In this document: piece by piece, positions 8,051 through 16,800 of the stretch
Layout of the letters: every line of letters begins with the position of its first letter
Position numbering within the stretch: position 1 is the stretch's first letter
Origin: a bacterium
Lineage (GTDB): Bacteria > Bacillota > Clostridia > Oscillospirales > Oscillospiraceae
Direction: 5' to 3'
DNA: 25,117 bases
Assembly (NCBI GenBank): GCA_004560375.1
Contig: SFVC01000036.1
Span: forward strand, 1-25,117
The notes under the pieces: generated by a model
What the model was told of the DNA's origin: nothing
Databases searched by the model: none
The model's input: only the letters and a program-made list of their open reading frames with translations
Translations under genes and position numbers: made by a program

Positions 8051-8203
8051 ATGGTCGCCACAGCTATAAAGCGGCCACCGAAGAGTTTTGTGGGCGATTG
8101 CTTTCTGAAAATTCACAGACAATCTTTAAGCCACTGTATTAAAGCTCATTTTTGGAGAATACGCAGCAGAAGAAGGCGATCCATGTGCTCCAACACATTT
8201 TAG
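8051..8203 (+). CDS. Possible 50-aa leader ORF overlapping the response regulator start
   Basis: An ATG at 8051 is preceded by AAAGGAG (8036-8042) with about 8 nt spacing, a better ribosome binding site than that of the response regulator itself. The frame runs 50 codons to TAG at 8201-8203, overlapping the first 19 nt of the regulator in another frame. The peptide begins MVATAIKRPPKSF and is strongly basic, with an arginine cluster near its end. I recognise no family. It could be a translated leader coupling ribosomes to the weak GTG start of the regulator, or a chance frame. The argument rests on the ribosome binding site and overlap only. Confidence 0.35.
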   Translation: MVATAIKRPPKSFVGDCFLKIHRQSLSHCIKAHFWRIRSRRRRSMCSNTF

Positions 8204-8883
8204 TTGTAGACGATGAAACCGCCATCGCCGACCTGGTAGAGCTCTACCTCTCCAACGAGGGCTTCGCCGTTCACAAATTTTATAACGCCCTGGACGCCCT
8301 GCGCTATGTGGAGTCCGCCTCCCTGGATCTGGCCATCCTGGATGTGATGCTCCCCGACATGGACGGCTTCGCCCTGTGCCGCCGCATCCGGGAGGGCGGG
8401 AAGCTGTTCCCCATCCTCATGCTCACCGCCCGGGTGGAGGACATGGACAAGATCACCGGCTTGACCCTGGGGGCGGACGACTACGTCACCAAACCCTTCA
8501 ACCCCCTGGAGCTGGTGGCTCGGGTCAAGACCCAGCTGCGGCGGTACACCCGCTATAACCAGGGGATTCCGGCCCCGGCGGAACCGGAGGAATACGATAT
8601 CCGAGGGCTCCAGATTTCCAAGGCCGCCCACCGGTGCGCCCTGTTTGGGGAGGAGCTGTCCCTCACCCCGCTGGAATTCTCCATTCTGTGGCACCTGTGC
8701 CGGCGGCAGGGGCGGGTGGTGCCCAGCGAGGAGCTGTTCGAGGCGGTGTGGGGCGAGAAGTACCTGGACGGAAACAACACCGTCATGAGCCACATCGCCC
8801 GGCTGCGGGAAAAGCTCCACGAGCCCCGGGGCCAGCCCCGGTTCATCAAAACTGTGTGGGGGGTGGGTTATACCATTGAATAA
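8185..8883 (+). CDS. vanR: VanR-like OmpR-family response regulator
   Basis: This 232-residue regulator has a receiver domain with acidic pair D9-D10, phosphoacceptor D53 in AILDVMLPD, T81 and K103, then an OmpR/PhoB winged helix (about 138-232) ending VWGVGYTIE. The start is uncertain. The frame is open to a TTG at 8152 that has no ribosome binding site. I prefer GTG 8185, which has AGAAGG at 8171-8176 and yields the usual short N-terminus MLQHILVVDDE. It overlaps the kinase gene by 8 nt. With the VanS-like kinase and VanG-type ligase downstream, it most resembles VanR regulators, which sense the cell envelope through VanS and activate the ligase operon. The likely binding site is the tandem repeat at 9973-9994. 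Confidence 0.88.
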   Translation: MLQHILVVDDETAIADLVELYLSNEGFAVHKFYNALDALRYVESASLDLAILDVMLPDMDGFALCRRIREGGKLFPILMLTARVEDMDKITGLTLGADDYVTKPFNPLELVARVKTQLRRYTRYNQGIPAPAEPEEYDIRGLQISKAAHRCALFGEELSLTPLEFSILWHLCRRQGRVVPSEELFEAVWGEKYLDGNNTVMSHIARLREKLHEPRGQPRFIKTVWGVGYTIE

Positions 8884-9967
8884 GCCAAGTCGCGAGTCCT
8901 CCCGGCTGTCCCGGCAGCTGTGGGCGCAGTACATCCTGGCCCTGCTGGCCTGGGCCTTTGCGGTGCTCCTGATGGCCTTCCTGGCCCGGATGATGTGCGG
9001 TATGATCTCCTGGGACGGCACGGAACCCCTCTATCCCCTGATCCACTGGATGAACCGAAACGTGGTCACAGTCTACCTGCTCGTGACGGGCGCGGGCTGG
9101 CTGGTGATCAGCTACCGCTTTATCGCCCGACCCCTGCGCTATCTGGACGCAATGGCAGAGGCGGCCCAGGCCCTGGCCCGCCCCGGGGAGGAGCCTATCG
9201 TCCTGCCCCCGGCCCTGGGGCAGACGGAAACCCAGCTCAACCTGGTCCGGGAGCGGGCCCTTCGGGACGCCATGGCGGCAAAAGAGGCGGAACAGCGGAA
9301 AAACGACCTCATCGTCTATTTGGCCCATGACCTGAAAACGCCCCTTACCAGCGTCATCGGCTACCTGACCCTGCTGCGGGATGAGCCCGATCTGCCCCCG
9401 CAGTTCCGCGCCCGGTACACCGGTGTGGCCCTGGATAAGGCGGAGCGGCTGGAGGAGCTGATCAATGAGTTCTTCGACATTACCCGGTTCAACCTCACCC
9501 ATCTGGAGCTGGAAAAACGGCCGGTGGATCTGACCCGGATGCTCCAGCAGGTGGCCAGCGAGTTTGAGCCCCAGTTTGCGGAAAGCGGCCTCACCTGCGC
9601 CCTGGATCTGCCCCCGGCAATGGAGTATGCCTGCGACCCGGACAAGCTGGCCCGGGTGCTTGACAACCTGCTGCGAAACGCCTGCCGCTACAGCACGCCG
9701 GGCACCCAGATCAAGATTGCCGCCGCGGTGGAGGAAGGGAGTGTCATCCTCACCTTCACCAACACCGGGATCACCATCCCCCCGGAGCAGCTGGAGCGTA
9801 TCTTTGAGCAGTTCTTCCGGCTGGACGCCTCCCGCGCCACCCGGACGGGCGGCGCGGGCCTTGGCTTGGCCATAGCCAAGGAAATCGTCTCCCTCCACGG
9901 GGGAACCATCGCGGCCCGGAGCGCGGACGGCGTGACCGCCTTCACCGTCACCCTCCCCGCGCCGTAA
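8876..9967 (+). CDS. vanS: VanS-like membrane sensor histidine kinase
   Basis: This 363-residue kinase has two predicted membrane helices (about 16-38 and 63-80) with a very short outer loop of some 25 residues between them, so there is little room for an extracellular sensor domain. A HAMP-like linker leads to the dimerisation helix with H151 in LAHDLKTPLTSVIGYL. The ATP-binding domain follows, with an N-box around LDNLLRNACRY (262-272), NTG (296-298) in place of the usual DxG, and GAGLGLA (326-332). NTG together with RATRTGGAGLGLA is a hallmark of VanS proteins. The TTG start at 8876 overlaps the regulator stop, implying coupled translation. It should phosphorylate the VanR-like protein; the signal is unknown. 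Confidence 0.85.
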   Translation: MNKPSRESSRLSRQLWAQYILALLAWAFAVLLMAFLARMMCGMISWDGTEPLYPLIHWMNRNVVTVYLLVTGAGWLVISYRFIARPLRYLDAMAEAAQALARPGEEPIVLPPALGQTETQLNLVRERALRDAMAAKEAEQRKNDLIVYLAHDLKTPLTSVIGYLTLLRDEPDLPPQFRARYTGVALDKAERLEELINEFFDITRFNLTHLELEKRPVDLTRMLQQVASEFEPQFAESGLTCALDLPPAMEYACDPDKLARVLDNLLRNACRYSTPGTQIKIAAAVEEGSVILTFTNTGITIPPEQLERIFEQFFRLDASRATRTGGAGLGLAIAKEIVSLHGGTIAARSADGVTAFTVTLPAP

Positions 9968-9972
9968 GAAAA

Positions 9973-9994
9973 TCACAAGAATTTCACAGGAGTT
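9973..9994 (+). promoter_or_regulatory. Tandem 11-bp direct repeat, candidate VanR binding site
   Basis: TCACAAGAATT (9973-9983) is followed immediately by TCACAGGAGTT (9984-9994), nine of eleven positions identical. Two 11-bp half sites in direct orientation are the standard geometry for dimeric OmpR/PhoB-type regulators. The site lies just after the kinase stop and upstream of the ligase gene, so phosphorylated VanR may activate a promoter here. An extended -10-like TGCTACCAT occurs at 10042-10050, but no good -35 is seen, as expected for an activated promoter. Confidence 0.6.
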
Positions 9995-10029
9995 TTTCAA
10001 GGCAATCGCGGGAAACCCTTCAAACAGGA

Positions 10030-10075
10030 AGCGCCCCGTTCTGCTACCATAAGAGGTAGAGAACGGGGCGCTTTT
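10030..10075 (+). terminator. Intrinsic terminator/attenuator before the ligase gene
   Basis: AGCGCCCCGTTCT (10030-10042) pairs perfectly with AGAACGGGGCGCT (10060-10072), and an inner CTACC/GGTAG stem (10044-10048 with 10055-10059) extends it across one bulged base, leaving a 6-nt loop. TTTT follows directly (10072-10075). It can end the vanRS transcript. It would also sit in the leader of any transcript started from the repeat region, only about 25 nt before the ligase ATG. Confidence 0.75.
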
Positions 10076-10099
10076 CCGCCTCTGAAAGGGGTTTTCACC

Positions 10100-11155
10100 A
10101 TGCGAAAGACAATTTTAGTGCTGTTCGGCGGCTGCTCCAGCGAACACGGGGTCTCCCTCCAGTCCGCCCAGGCGGTGCTGGAGCATTTAGATCGGGACAA
10201 CTATCAGCCCCTGATGGTGGGCATCACCAAGACCGGCCAGTGGCTGTGCTACCGTGGCCCGGTGTCCGCCATCGGGGATGGGAGCTGGGAGCGGGATCCG
10301 GCCAGCCTCACCCCCTGCGCCCTGGCCCCGGATCGGGACAGGCGGCAGCTTCTCCTGCTGGGGGATCGGATCAGCCGCGTCTCCTTTGACGCCGCCTTCC
10401 CCGTCCTCCACGGCAAAAACGGGGAGGACGGGACGGTGCAGGGCCTGCTGGAGCTGGCGGGGGCCCCTGTCATCGGCTGCGGCACCCTGTCCAGCGCCCT
10501 GTGCATGGACAAGCACCGGGCCCACCTGCTGGCCTCCCTGGCCGGGGTGGACGTGCCCCGGGGCGCGGTTTTCAACCAGGGGGCGGCCCCGGAGGCGCTG
10601 GAGGCGGCGGGACGGGCGCTGGGCTATCCCCTGTTCGTCAAGCCGGTGCGGGCGGGGTCGTCCTTCGGGATCACCCGGGCAGTCCATCCCGGGCAGTTGG
10701 CCGCCGCCGTGGAGCAGGCGTTCTTCCATGACCGGGAGATTCTTTTGGAGGAGGCCGTCCCCGGCTTCGAGGTGGGCTGCGCCATCCTGGGAAACCCGGG
10801 CCAGGGGGATCTGACGGCGGGCTGGGTGGACGAGATCGAGCTGTCCGGCGGTTTCTTCGACTTCCAGGAAAAATACACCCTGAAAACCTCCGCCATCCAC
10901 TGTCCCGCCCGGATTTCTTCCGAGAAGGCGGAGGAGATCCGGGAGGCGGCGAAGCGGGTCTACTGGGCGCTGGACTGCCGGGTGTTCGCCCGGGTGGACT
11001 TCTTCCTCACCCCGGAGGGGCGGATGGTGTTCAACGAGGTGAACACCATCCCCGGCTTCACCGCCCACAGCCGTTACCCCAGGATGATGCAGGGCGTCGG
11101 CCTGGACTTTCCCGCCCTGCTGAATCGCCTGATCGCGCTGGGGGTGGGGGTATGA
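10100..11155 (+). CDS. vanG: VanG-type D-alanine--D-serine ligase
   Basis: This 351-residue ATP-grasp ligase resembles VanG of enterococci along its whole length. Shared blocks are E15 in SSEHGVSLQSA, PVLHGKNGEDGTVQG (101-115), CGTLSSALCMDKHRAH (127-142), KPVRAGSSFGIT (181-192), FQEKYTLK (255-262) and NEVNTIPGFTAHSRYP (312-327). The EKYTLK omega-loop segment is shared with VanG and lacks the histidine arrangement of the D-lactate ligases VanA/VanB. The product would be D-Ala-D-Ser, used to build peptidoglycan precursors of low vancomycin affinity. The ATG at 10100 has AAAGGGG upstream. It overlaps the racemase gene by 4 nt (ATGA), so the supply of D-Ser and its use are coupled. D-Ser specificity is inferred from family resemblance. 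Confidence 0.87.
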   Translation: MRKTILVLFGGCSSEHGVSLQSAQAVLEHLDRDNYQPLMVGITKTGQWLCYRGPVSAIGDGSWERDPASLTPCALAPDRDRRQLLLLGDRISRVSFDAAFPVLHGKNGEDGTVQGLLELAGAPVIGCGTLSSALCMDKHRAHLLASLAGVDVPRGAVFNQGAAPEALEAAGRALGYPLFVKPVRAGSSFGITRAVHPGQLAAAVEQAFFHDREILLEEAVPGFEVGCAILGNPGQGDLTAGWVDEIELSGGFFDFQEKYTLKTSAIHCPARISSEKAEEIREAAKRVYWALDCRVFARVDFFLTPEGRMVFNEVNTIPGFTAHSRYPRMMQGVGLDFPALLNRLIALGVGV

Positions 11156-12369
11156 GAACCGTCGCGCCGGCTCGGGCGCAGGCCGCCCAGAGCCCGCCGA
11201 TCCTGATAACCGCCACCCATCCCCTGGCGGATGCCCTGCGGCCCCTCCGATCCTCCCTCACCGCCCGGGCCTGGAAGGAGCTCGATTTGGACGCCCTGCG
11301 CCACAACGCGCAGATTCTGTCGTCCCGGTTGGCCCCCGGCTGCAAGCTGATGGCGGTGGTAAAGGCGAACGGGTACGGCCACGGCGCGACCGCCGTCGCC
11401 CGGTGTCTGCAAAAAGACGGGGTTCACGCCTTCGCCGTGGCCTGCCTGTCCGAGGGGATCGCCCTGCGGCGGGCGGGGATCCGGGGCCTCATCCTGATTC
11501 TGGGCTATACCCCGCCGGAGGAGGCCCCCCTGCTGCGCCGCTGGCGGCTCACCCAGGCGGTGGCGGACGGGGATCACGGGGCGGCGCTGAACGCGGCGGG
11601 CGTTCCCCTCCGCGTTCACCTGGCCCTTGACACCGGGATGCGCCGCTTGGGCGTCCCGGCGGAGGACACCGCCGCTCTGATCCGTCTGTACGGGATGAAA
11701 AACCTGAGGATCGGCGGGGTGTTCTTCCACCTGTGCGTGTCCGACGATCCGGGGCAGCCCGCGCGGGACTACACCCAGAGCCAGCTCGCCCGGTTTTACC
11801 GCGCGGTGGACTGGCTGCGGGACAATGGCTATGACCCCGGGGCCGTCCACATCCAGGCCAGCGGGGGCATCTTGCGCCTGCCGCCTCAGCCCTGCGCCTA
11901 CGCCCGCGGGGGCATCGCCCTCTACGGCGTGGGCAGCGAGGGCGCGGCGGACGCCATGGAGGCGGGGCTGCGGCCTGTGCTCTCCCTCCGGGCCAGGGTG
12001 GCCTGTGTGCGGCGGCTGTGCCCCGGGGAAGCGGCGGGCTACGGCCTGGCCTTCCGGGCGGAGCGGGACACCCGGCTGGCGGTGCTGTCCATCGGCTACG
12101 CCGACGGCCTGCCCCGGGGCTTGGCGCAAAACGGCGGACGGGTGCTGCTCCGCGGGCGATCCTGCCCTATGGTAGGGCAGATGTGCATGGATCAGCTGTT
12201 GGTGGACGTCACCGAGGCGCCCGACGTCCGCGCCGGCGACGTGGCCACCCTCCTCGGGCAGGACGGCGCGTTGACGATCCGGGCCGAGGAGGTGGCGCGG
12301 CGGTGCGGCACCATCACCAATGAACTGCTGTCCCGGCTGGGCTATCGAATCGGGCAGGTGCTTCGGTGA
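11152..12369 (+). CDS. vanT: VanT-type serine/alanine racemase, soluble form
   Basis: This 405-residue PLP-dependent fold-type III racemase carries the cofactor lysine K71 in VVKANGYGHG and the second catalytic tyrosine Y316 in SIGYADGLPR, plus GQMCMDQL (342-349). It would make D-serine (and D-alanine) for the ligase encoded upstream. Known VanT proteins of vanC, vanE and vanG operons are about 700 residues, with an N-terminal membrane domain of about ten helices. Here only a hydrophilic stretch of about 38 residues precedes the racemase domain, so it is a cytosolic form or an alanine racemase paralogue serving this pathway. The ATGA overlap with the ligase gene supports the VanT role. A plain Alr is the alternative. 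Confidence 0.8.
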   Translation: MRTVAPARAQAAQSPPILITATHPLADALRPLRSSLTARAWKELDLDALRHNAQILSSRLAPGCKLMAVVKANGYGHGATAVARCLQKDGVHAFAVACLSEGIALRRAGIRGLILILGYTPPEEAPLLRRWRLTQAVADGDHGAALNAAGVPLRVHLALDTGMRRLGVPAEDTAALIRLYGMKNLRIGGVFFHLCVSDDPGQPARDYTQSQLARFYRAVDWLRDNGYDPGAVHIQASGGILRLPPQPCAYARGGIALYGVGSEGAADAMEAGLRPVLSLRARVACVRRLCPGEAAGYGLAFRAERDTRLAVLSIGYADGLPRGLAQNGGRVLLRGRSCPMVGQMCMDQLLVDVTEAPDVRAGDVATLLGQDGALTIRAEEVARRCGTITNELLSRLGYRIGQVLR

Positions 12370-12396
12370 TCCGGGTTCCAGCCCATGGCCACAGCG

Positions 12397-13875
12397 TTAA
12401 GCCAAGCCGCTATACCCCATGAGATACTGATCCACTTCCCGGGCTGCGGCCCGGCCCTCGGCGATGGCCCACACCACCAGGGACTGGCCCCGGCGCATAT
12501 CCCCCGCGGCGAACACCTTGTCCACCCCCGTGGAATACCGGCCGGCGGCGGTGGCCACGTTGGAGCGGCTGTCCCGATCCACCCCGAAGGCGTCGGCCGC
12601 GTAGTCCTCCGGCCCCAGGAAACCCGCCGCGATGAGCAGCAGCTGGCAGGGCAGCTCCTGTTCGCTTCCGGGGATCTCCGCCATGATCCGGCGTCCATCC
12701 TGCTCCTTCGCCTCCAGCCGGACGGTGACGATGGAACACAGCGCCCCCGTCTTGTCGGTGCGGCACTCCTTCACCGTGGCCTGATAGCGGCGGGGATCCG
12801 CACCGAACAGGGCGATGGCCTCCTCTTGGCCGTAGTCCGTTTTACTTACTTTGGGCCACTGGGGCCAGGGGTTGTCTGCGTCTCGGACATCCGGGGGCTT
12901 GGGCAGCATCTCCAGCTGAACCACAGAGCGGCACCCGTGGCGGATGGCGGTGCCCACGCAGTCGTTGCCGGTGTCGCCGCCGCCCACGATGACCACATCC
13001 TTCCCGCCGGCGTCAAGGAATGTGCCCTTGGCAAGGCCGCTGTCCAGCAGGGCGCGGGTAGTGGAGGCGAGGAAATCCACAGCAAAGTGCACGCCGTCCA
13101 CCCCCTCCGCCACGGGCAGGCCCCGGGGTTTTTTCGCCCCACAGCACAAAATCACCGCATCATACTCGTCCAGAAGCGCCTGGGCGGATACGTCCCGGCC
13201 CACGTCGCAGTTGGTGCGGAACGCCACCCCTTCCGCCGCCATCAGATCGGCGCGGCGCTGGACAAAACGCTTTTCCAGCTTCATGTTGGGGATGCCGTAC
13301 AGGAGCAGGCCCCCCACCCGATCCTCCCGCTCGAACACGGTGACGGTGTGGCCCCGGCGGTTGAGCCGGTCGGCGGCGGCCAGCCCCGCGGGACCGCTGC
13401 CCACCACCGCCACCCGTTTTCCGGTGCGGACGCTGGGGGGCCGCGGGGCGACCAGTCCGGAGGCCCAGGCCTCCTCCACAATGGCCAGCTCGTTGTCTCG
13501 GACGGTGACAGGGTCGCCGTGAAGACCGCAGGTGCACGCCGCCTCGCACAGGGCAGGGCACACCCGCCCCGTGAACTCGGGGAAGCAGTTGGTTTTGCGA
13601 AGCCGCTCCCAGGCCAGGCCAGGGGTTCCGATGTAAATGAGGTCGTTCCACTCGGGGATCAGGTTGTGCAGGGGACAGCCGGTGAACATCCCCGCCAGCT
13701 GAACCCCGGACTGGCAGAAGGGCACGCCGCACTCCATGCATCGGGCGCCTTGCGTCCGCCGCTCCTCTTCGGAGAGGGTCGGGTGGAACTCGTTCCAGTG
13801 CTTTACCCGCTCCTCCGGGGGCTGGGCGGGGCAGCCCTGGCGGGGGTGCTCCAAAAATCCGGTGGGTTTGCCCAT
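12397..13875 (-). CDS. gltD: Glutamate synthase small (beta) subunit
   Basis: This 492-residue protein is the NADPH-oxidising subunit of bacterial glutamate synthase. N-terminal cysteines in CMECGVPFC (46-54), C67 and CPALCEAAC (106-114) fit the two 4Fe-4S clusters. An FAD-binding loop VVGSGPAGLAAA (157-168) and a second dinucleotide site GGGDTGND (298-305) follow. It passes electrons to the large subunit, which makes two glutamates from glutamine and 2-oxoglutarate. Its ATG overlaps the last base of the gltB stop (TAATG), with AGGAGGGG inside the end of gltB, so the subunits are translated in coupled fashion. It is the last gene of the operon and converges on the racemase gene 27 nt away, with no obvious terminator between. 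Confidence 0.96.
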   Translation of the reverse strand: MGKPTGFLEHPRQGCPAQPPEERVKHWNEFHPTLSEEERRTQGARCMECGVPFCQSGVQLAGMFTGCPLHNLIPEWNDLIYIGTPGLAWERLRKTNCFPEFTGRVCPALCEAACTCGLHGDPVTVRDNELAIVEEAWASGLVAPRPPSVRTGKRVAVVGSGPAGLAAADRLNRRGHTVTVFEREDRVGGLLLYGIPNMKLEKRFVQRRADLMAAEGVAFRTNCDVGRDVSAQALLDEYDAVILCCGAKKPRGLPVAEGVDGVHFAVDFLASTTRALLDSGLAKGTFLDAGGKDVVIVGGGDTGNDCVGTAIRHGCRSVVQLEMLPKPPDVRDADNPWPQWPKVSKTDYGQEEAIALFGADPRRYQATVKECRTDKTGALCSIVTVRLEAKEQDGRRIMAEIPGSEQELPCQLLLIAAGFLGPEDYAADAFGVDRDSRSNVATAAGRYSTGVDKVFAAGDMRRGQSLVVWAIAEGRAAAREVDQYLMGYSGLA

Positions 13876-16800
13876 TACCGATCCCCTCCTCTCGTCACGG
13901 CGTAAAACGCCTCGATCTCCGCCTCGTCACGGCCCATGCCCCGTTCCTCAAACTGGGCGATGGCCCGCAAAATACGATCGTAGTCCCGAGGCAGAATTTT
14001 CTTAAAGCGGGCGGCACTGTGTGCAAAGTCCGCCAGGATGGCCTTGCCCTTTTCCGAGCCGGTGGCCTCCACGTGCTGGGTGATGAGAGAGCGCAGCTCC
14101 TCCAGATCATGTTTCGCTTCCACCGGTTCGATGGACACAAGTTCCTTGTTAACCCGCAGGTACAGATCGCTTCTGGGATCCCACACATAGGCGATGCCGC
14201 CGCTCATACCCGCGGCGAAGTTCTTGCCCGTCTCACCGAGAACCACGACCCGGCCCCCGGTCATGTACTCGCACCCGTGGTCGCCCACACCCTCCACCAC
14301 GGACAGGGCCCCGGAGTTGCGAACCGCGAACCGTTCCCCGGCCACCCCCGCGATAAACGCCTTGCCGGAGGTGGCCCCGTACAGGGCCACGTTTCCGATG
14401 ATGATGTTCTCATCCGCCCGATACCGGGCGGTTTTCGGCGGGTATACCACCAGCCTGCCGCCGGACAGCCCCTTGCCGAAGTAGTCGTTGGAGTCGCCCT
14501 CCAGCTCCAGGGTCAGCCCCTTGGGGAGGAAGGCCCCGAAGGACTGCCCCCCACCGCCGGTGCAGCGGACGGTATAGGCGTCCTCCTCCAGCCCGCCCCC
14601 GTGGAGGCGGGTGATGTCGGAGCCGAACATTGTGCCCACCGCCCGGTCGGTGGAGGTCACATCCAGAGTGATCCGCTTTTTCTGGCCCTTTTTCAGGGCG
14701 GAGCCCATCTTTGCCAGCAGGACGGACTGATCCACCGTCTTTTCCAGCTCGAAGTCATATATGTCGGTGGGGTCAAAGTGGGTCTTGTAGCCCTGGCCCA
14801 CGTAGGGATTGTTCAGAATGGCGGACAGATCCACCGTGGCGGCCCGGTCGTTCACCGCTTTGTCCCGCTTTTTCAGCAGGTCGGTACGGCCCACCAGCTC
14901 GTCCACGGTGCGGACGCCCAGCTTTGCCATGTGCTCCCGCAGCTCCTGGGCGATGAAGCGCATGAAGTTCACCACATATTCCGGCCTGCCCGCAAACCGC
15001 TTCCGCAGCTCCGGGTTCTGGGTGGCCACGCCCACGGGGCAGGTGTCCAGATTGCACACCCGCATCATCACGCAGCCCATGGTCACCAGCGGCGCGGTGG
15101 CGAAGCCGAACTCCTCCGCCCCCAGCATACAGGCGATGGCCACATCCCGGCCGGTCATCAACTTGCCGTCGGTCTCCACCACCACCCGGGAGCGCAGATC
15201 ATTTTGAATCAGGGTCTGGTGGGTCTCCGCCAGCCCCAGCTCCCAGGGCAGGCCCGCGTGGTGGATGGAGGTGCGGGGGGCCGCCCCGGTGCCGCCGTCA
15301 TACCCGGAGATGAGCACCACCTGGGCGCCCGCTTTGGCCACCCCTGCCGCCACGGTGCCCACCCCCGCCTCGCTCACCAGCTTGACGGAGATCCGGGCCT
15401 CCCGGTTGGCGTTTTTCAGGTCATAGATGAGCTGGGCCAGATCCTCAATGGAGTAGATATCATGGTGGGGCGGGGGGGAGATGAGGGCCACCCCGGGGGT
15501 GGAATACCGGGTCTTGGCGATCCAGGGATATACCTTCTTCCCCGGCAGGTGTCCGCCCTCCCCGGGCTTGGCCCCCTGGGCCATCTTGATCTGGATCTCC
15601 GTTGCACTCACCAGATATTCGCTGGTGACCCCAAACCGCCCCGACGCCACCTGCTTGATGGCGGAGCAGCGGTCGGACGTCAGCCGCTCGGGCCGCTCGC
15701 CCCCCTCGCCGGAGTTGGACTTGCCCCCCAGCAGGTTCATGGCCTGGGCCAGGCACTCGTGGGCCTCCTGGGAGATGGAGCCGTAGCTCATGGCCCCGGT
15801 TTTGAAGCGGCGCACGATGGAGTCCACGCGCTCCACCTCATCCAGAGGGATGGGGTCGTCCAGGTACTTCATCTCCATCAACCCCCGGAGGGTGTGTGGA
15901 CAGGTTTCGTCGTCCACCAGGGCGCTGTACTGCTTGAACAGCCCGTAATCTCCCCGGCGGGCGGCCTCTTGGAGCAAGTGGATGGCGCGGGGGTTGTACA
16001 TATGATCCTCTTGCCCCGAGCGGGCCTTGTGGGTGCCCACAGAGTCCAGCGTTTTGTCTATCCCCAGGCCGAGGGGGTCGAAGGCCCGGCTGTGGTTCTT
16101 GTCCACCAGCTGCTCGATCTCCTTCAGCCCGATGCCCTCCACCCGGGAGACGGTGTTGGTGAAGTATTCGTCCACCACGTCCTTCGCGATGCCGACGGCC
16201 TCGAAGATCTGGGCGGACTGGTAGGACTGAAGGGTGGAGATCCCCATTTTGGAGGCGATCTTCACAATGCCGTGCAGCACCGCCCTGTTATAGTCATCCA
16301 CCGCCGCGCCGAAGTCCTTGTCCAGCAGCCCCTGGTCAATGAGCTGGCCGATGGTCTCCTGGGCCAGATAGGGATTGATGGCTCGGGCGCCGTAGCCCAG
16401 CAGGGCGGCAAAGTGGTGGACATCCCTGGGCTCGGCGGACTCCAGAATGACGGACACCGCCGTGCGCCTGCGGGTGGACAGCAGGTGCTGCTCCAGCGCC
16501 GACACCGCCAGCAGGGAGGGGATGGCCACATGGTTCTCATCCACCCCCCGGTCGGACAGGATGATGATGTTGGCCCCATTGCGATAGGCACGGTCTGCGG
16601 CGATCTTCATCTGATCCAGCGCCCGCTTCAGCGGCATATTTTTAAAGTAGAGCAGGGACACCGTCTCCACCTGGAATCCGGGCTTGTCCATGGCTTTGAT
16701 CTTCATCAGATCCACCCGGGTCAGGATGGGGTTGCGGATCTGAAGCACCCGGCAGTTGTCGGCGTTTTCCTCCAGCAGGTTGCCGTCGTCGCCCACATAG

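Noticed and set aside
7831..8061. 76-residue minus-strand frame in the gap before vanR
   Set aside because: No ribosome binding site, no family resemblance, and it overlaps the promoter of the plus-strand genes.
12370..12396. Terminator between the racemase gene and gltD
   Set aside because: The 27-nt gap has no stem with a T-run on either strand.
12385..13905. 506-codon plus-strand open frame opposite gltD
   Set aside because: Antisense shadow of gltD with no recognisable motif; gltD has all its cofactor motifs.
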